Below are positions 62,282 through 64,000 of a DNA stretch of 64,000 nt, in pieces. Made by a program: the position numbers and the translations under genes. The notes under the pieces are model-generated. The model searched no databases. It saw only the letters and a list, made by a program, of their open reading frames with translations, and had not been told where the DNA came from. Numbering within the stretch: the first letter of the stretch is position 1; every line of letters starts with the position of its first letter. The stretch comes from Bryobacterales bacterium (GTDB lineage Bacteria > Acidobacteriota > Terriglobia > Bryobacterales > Bryobacteraceae), in contig JAIXKK010000216.1 of the NCBI GenBank assembly GCA_026954325.1, positions 1-64,000 on the forward strand, in the 5' to 3' direction.

Positions 62282-63486
62282 GCCGCGGCCTCCTGGCGGA
62301 AAGTGGTGGCTTTCATCAGCGCCCATCCCGCCAGAGGCAGGGCCGAGGAGACAATGCAGACCGGCAGGAATCCGTAGCCATCCACCAACCGGCCCACCAG
62401 GGGAGAGAAGAAGGTGAGCATCAGCCCATAGCCTGACGTGATCGCCGACACGGCGAAGGCAGCCCGCTTCGCGCCGAAGATGTCCTGCGGGAGGGCATAC
62501 ATGTTGGCGCTTACCGCCACCGAGAAAAAGAAGGAGGCCGAAACCATGGCGATGGCCCATCCAGGCTCTCGCATGAGTGGCGCGGCCGTGGTCGACAGCA
62601 GTGCAATGCAGCCGGCGAGAATCGAGCGGTCTCGAGCCTGCATCACCGTTGCGCCCTGCTTCATGAAACGGAGAGCCAGCCATCCGCCGAATAGTCCCCC
62701 GAAGGCGGCAAAAATGGGGGGAATCCAGGCATAACGCTGGTTCGCCTCGGCAGGAGAGAGATGATACTGCTGCACCAGAAAAATGGTAGTCCAGTTCGTC
62801 CACAAACTGTAGACGGTCATGACCAGGATGTTCCCGAATACCAGCGCCCAGAGCCTCCTGTCGCGCGCCACCGCGGCAGCCGGCGAAGCAGGCCGGTCCA
62901 GGGCGACAGCCGATCCTTCCCCGGCGCGGCGGCGAACCGCGCGCCAGAGCGGAGCCCAGAACAGCCCCAGTCCGCCGGCGGCAACAAACGCGGCGCGCCA
63001 GCCGAAGCGTTCCGCAAGGAAGACGGCCAGAAGCGGGGCGGCCATGCTGCCCAGGCTGAGCCCAAGCTGGTTGACTCCCGTTCCCAGGGCGCGCTCGCGA
63101 GGGTGCAGATAGGTGGCGCTGGCCTTTCCGAACGCGGGAATCCCGCCGGCTTCGGCCGCGCCCAGCAGCATGCGGCAGGCGAACAAACCGGCGAAGCCAT
63201 CCACAAGACCCGTCGCGGCGGCCGCCAGGGACCACACCACGATGCTGGCCATGGCGCCCGCGCTCAGCCCCACGCGATCAATGAAGAGACCGGCAACCGG
63301 AGCGCACAACGCGTAAACAATGTAGAACGCCGATTGCAGCCAGCCGTAGTCTTCGTTCGAAAGTTGAAACTCCGCCTTCAACCGCGGGGCAAGCGCCGCC
63401 AGTGTCTGCCGGTCGAGATAGTTCAGGGCGGTGAAGAGGGTGAACGCGCCGACAGCCAGCCAGCGCGCTGGGAGGAGAGAACGCAT
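62278..63486 (-). CDS. MFS transporter
   Basis: 402 residues with twelve hydrophobic segments. Family cues: FTALNYLDRQTLAALAPRL in helix 1, VAGLFIDRVGLSAG in loop 2-3, and RMLLGAAEAGGIPAFGKASA in helix 4, as in organic-anion/sugar-acid ACS-type transporters. It overlaps the glycosyltransferase fusion by 4 bp and begins 1 bp after the upstream coiled-coil gene, so the three genes form one transcription unit. Substrate unknown. Confidence 0.87.
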   Translation of the reverse strand: MRSLLPARWLAVGAFTLFTALNYLDRQTLAALAPRLKAEFQLSNEDYGWLQSAFYIVYALCAPVAGLFIDRVGLSAGAMASIVVWSLAAAATGLVDGFAGLFACRMLLGAAEAGGIPAFGKASATYLHPRERALGTGVNQLGLSLGSMAAPLLAVFLAERFGWRAAFVAAGGLGLFWAPLWRAVRRRAGEGSAVALDRPASPAAAVARDRRLWALVFGNILVMTVYSLWTNWTTIFLVQQYHLSPAEANQRYAWIPPIFAAFGGLFGGWLALRFMKQGATVMQARDRSILAGCIALLSTTAAPLMREPGWAIAMVSASFFFSVAVSANMYALPQDIFGAKRAAFAVSAITSGYGLMLTFFSPLVGRLVDGYGFLPVCIVSSALPLAGWALMKATTFRQEAAA

Positions 63487-63487
63487 G

Positions 63488-64000
63488 TCAACGGAACTCG
63501 ATCACCGCCACCTCGCCCAGCGTTCCCTGCCGGGCATCCTTGCGCGGCTTGTAGTCGACTGTACAATTCCGCGCGGGGCGCTGCACGCCGCATCCGAGAG
63601 AAGCCTCCCCATTGCCGATCACCACAATCTGGCCCGGATCGGGAATCCACAGGCTCATCAGCTTGCCGCCCGCGGGAAGAATCCAGATGCGGGCGGATTT
63701 GCCCAGGCAATCCACCTTCTGCAACTGTCCGCTGATTCTTTCCTTCGCGGTCTTGTCGTCCCACCACTGCTCCACTTTCTGCCCGGAATCCAGCGGCTTC
63801 AGCGATTGATTGGCCTTCGTCTCGGCAGCCTTTACTTCATTGAGCGCCTGTTCCTTGAGCCGTTCCAGTTCCCGCTGCCTCTCGTCGGCAATGCGCTTGC
63901 GCTCCGCTGCTTCGCGATCGGCAATCTCCACCTCGAACTTCCGCCGGGCTTCACTCACGGCGGCGCGTTCTTCCGGTGTGGGAGCAGCCATCTCGGCCGC
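63488..64000 (-). CDS. Coiled-coil protein with conserved C-terminal beta domain (5' end outside window)
   Basis: The frame is open to the window edge; an ATG at 63991 exists but a signal peptide is expected further upstream, so I treat the gene as 5'-truncated by the window. Residues from about 15 form a highly charged coiled coil (EARRKFEVEIADREAAERKR). A C-terminal beta domain follows (CLGKSARIWILPAGGKLMSL, then EASLGCGVQRPARNCTVDY) and ends in TLGEVAVIEFR. I have seen this C-terminal pattern in acidobacterial hypothetical proteins but know no function. It precedes the MFS gene by 1 bp. Confidence 0.65.
   Translation of the reverse strand, partial: AAEMAAPTPEERAAVSEARRKFEVEIADREAAERKRIADERQRELERLKEQALNEVKAAETKANQSLKPLDSGQKVEQWWDDKTAKERISGQLQKVDCLGKSARIWILPAGGKLMSLWIPDPGQIVVIGNGEASLGCGVQRPARNCTVDYKPRKDARQGTLGEVAVIEFR

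Noticed and set aside
60236..63235. Reading the glycosyltransferase fusion as a 999-residue protein
   Set aside because: The upstream 318 residues are an out-of-frame reading of the MFS gene; the TTG overlapping the MFS stop is the sensible start.

Overview
The window is high-GC bacterial DNA. Its gene content points to an acidobacterium of the Solibacter/Bryobacter type. The markers are two secreted enzymes ending in a C-terminal domain that resembles TIGR03437 (a family described from Candidatus Solibacter), an Oar-like TonB receptor with a carboxypeptidase-regulatory N-terminus, a PVC-type haem/HEAT-repeat dehydrogenase lipoprotein, an ECF sigma/anti-sigma pair beside a TPR-CHAT protein, and a Ser/Thr kinase with a PEGA-like tail. 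This assignment rests on family recognition only. I see no rRNA, tRNA, CRISPR array or phage.

Layout. 1-2.6 kb: DUF4159 and VWA membrane proteins (minus strand). 2.6-6.2 kb: a small zinc-ribbon-like ORF, a decayed Uma2-type nuclease and a large secreted dehydrogenase/cytochrome (plus). 6.2-9.4 kb: a peroxide module (catalase, Fur/PerR regulator with a near-perfect sigma70 promoter), a TauE/SafE permease and RpiB. 10-17.6 kb: a tightly packed minus-strand run (sugar-binding lipoprotein, MFS transporter, 4-TM protein, exported TPR-CHAT protein, ECF sigma factor, membrane anti-sigma), followed by a small zinc-finger protein. 17.7-25.5 kb: a sigma-like protein, an antiquitin-type ALDH and three exported enzymes (fucosidase, purple acid phosphatase-like, CotH-like). 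25.8-32 kb: KdsD-like isomerase, YyaL/Spata20-like protein, thiol peroxidase, a frameshifted gene and an ABC exporter. 32-36.3 kb: what looks like a split lysyl-phosphatidylglycerol operon (synthase, two VirJ/AcvB-like hydrolases, flippase-like protein). 36.4-42.2 kb: a complete RND efflux operon. 42.3-44.0 kb: an insertion sequence with doubled terminal repeats and a strongly folded non-coding tail. 44-52.5 kb: ABC-F ATPase, DUF3500 protein, GlgC, RNase J, FAD oxidase, aldo/keto reductase. 52.6-53.6 kb: a decay patch (VapC with frameshifted antitoxin, HpcH/HpaI aldolase relic). 53.7-64 kb: thiolase, Ser/Thr kinase, TonB receptor, a glycosyltransferase-RimI fusion, MFS transporter and a truncated coiled-coil gene.

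How it may work together. The catalase/PerR pair and Tpx handle peroxide. The CHAT/sigma/anti-sigma genes could form a transmembrane stress-signalling module in which an exported caspase-like peptidase acts on the anti-sigma factor. The lysyl-PG cluster carries candidates for making, flipping and hydrolysing an aminoacylated lipid, next to an RND pump, which suggests an envelope-defence stretch. No region looks like a canonical defence island. The best candidates for something new are the CHAT/ECF module, the folded IS tail and the glycosyltransferase-acetyltransferase fusion.
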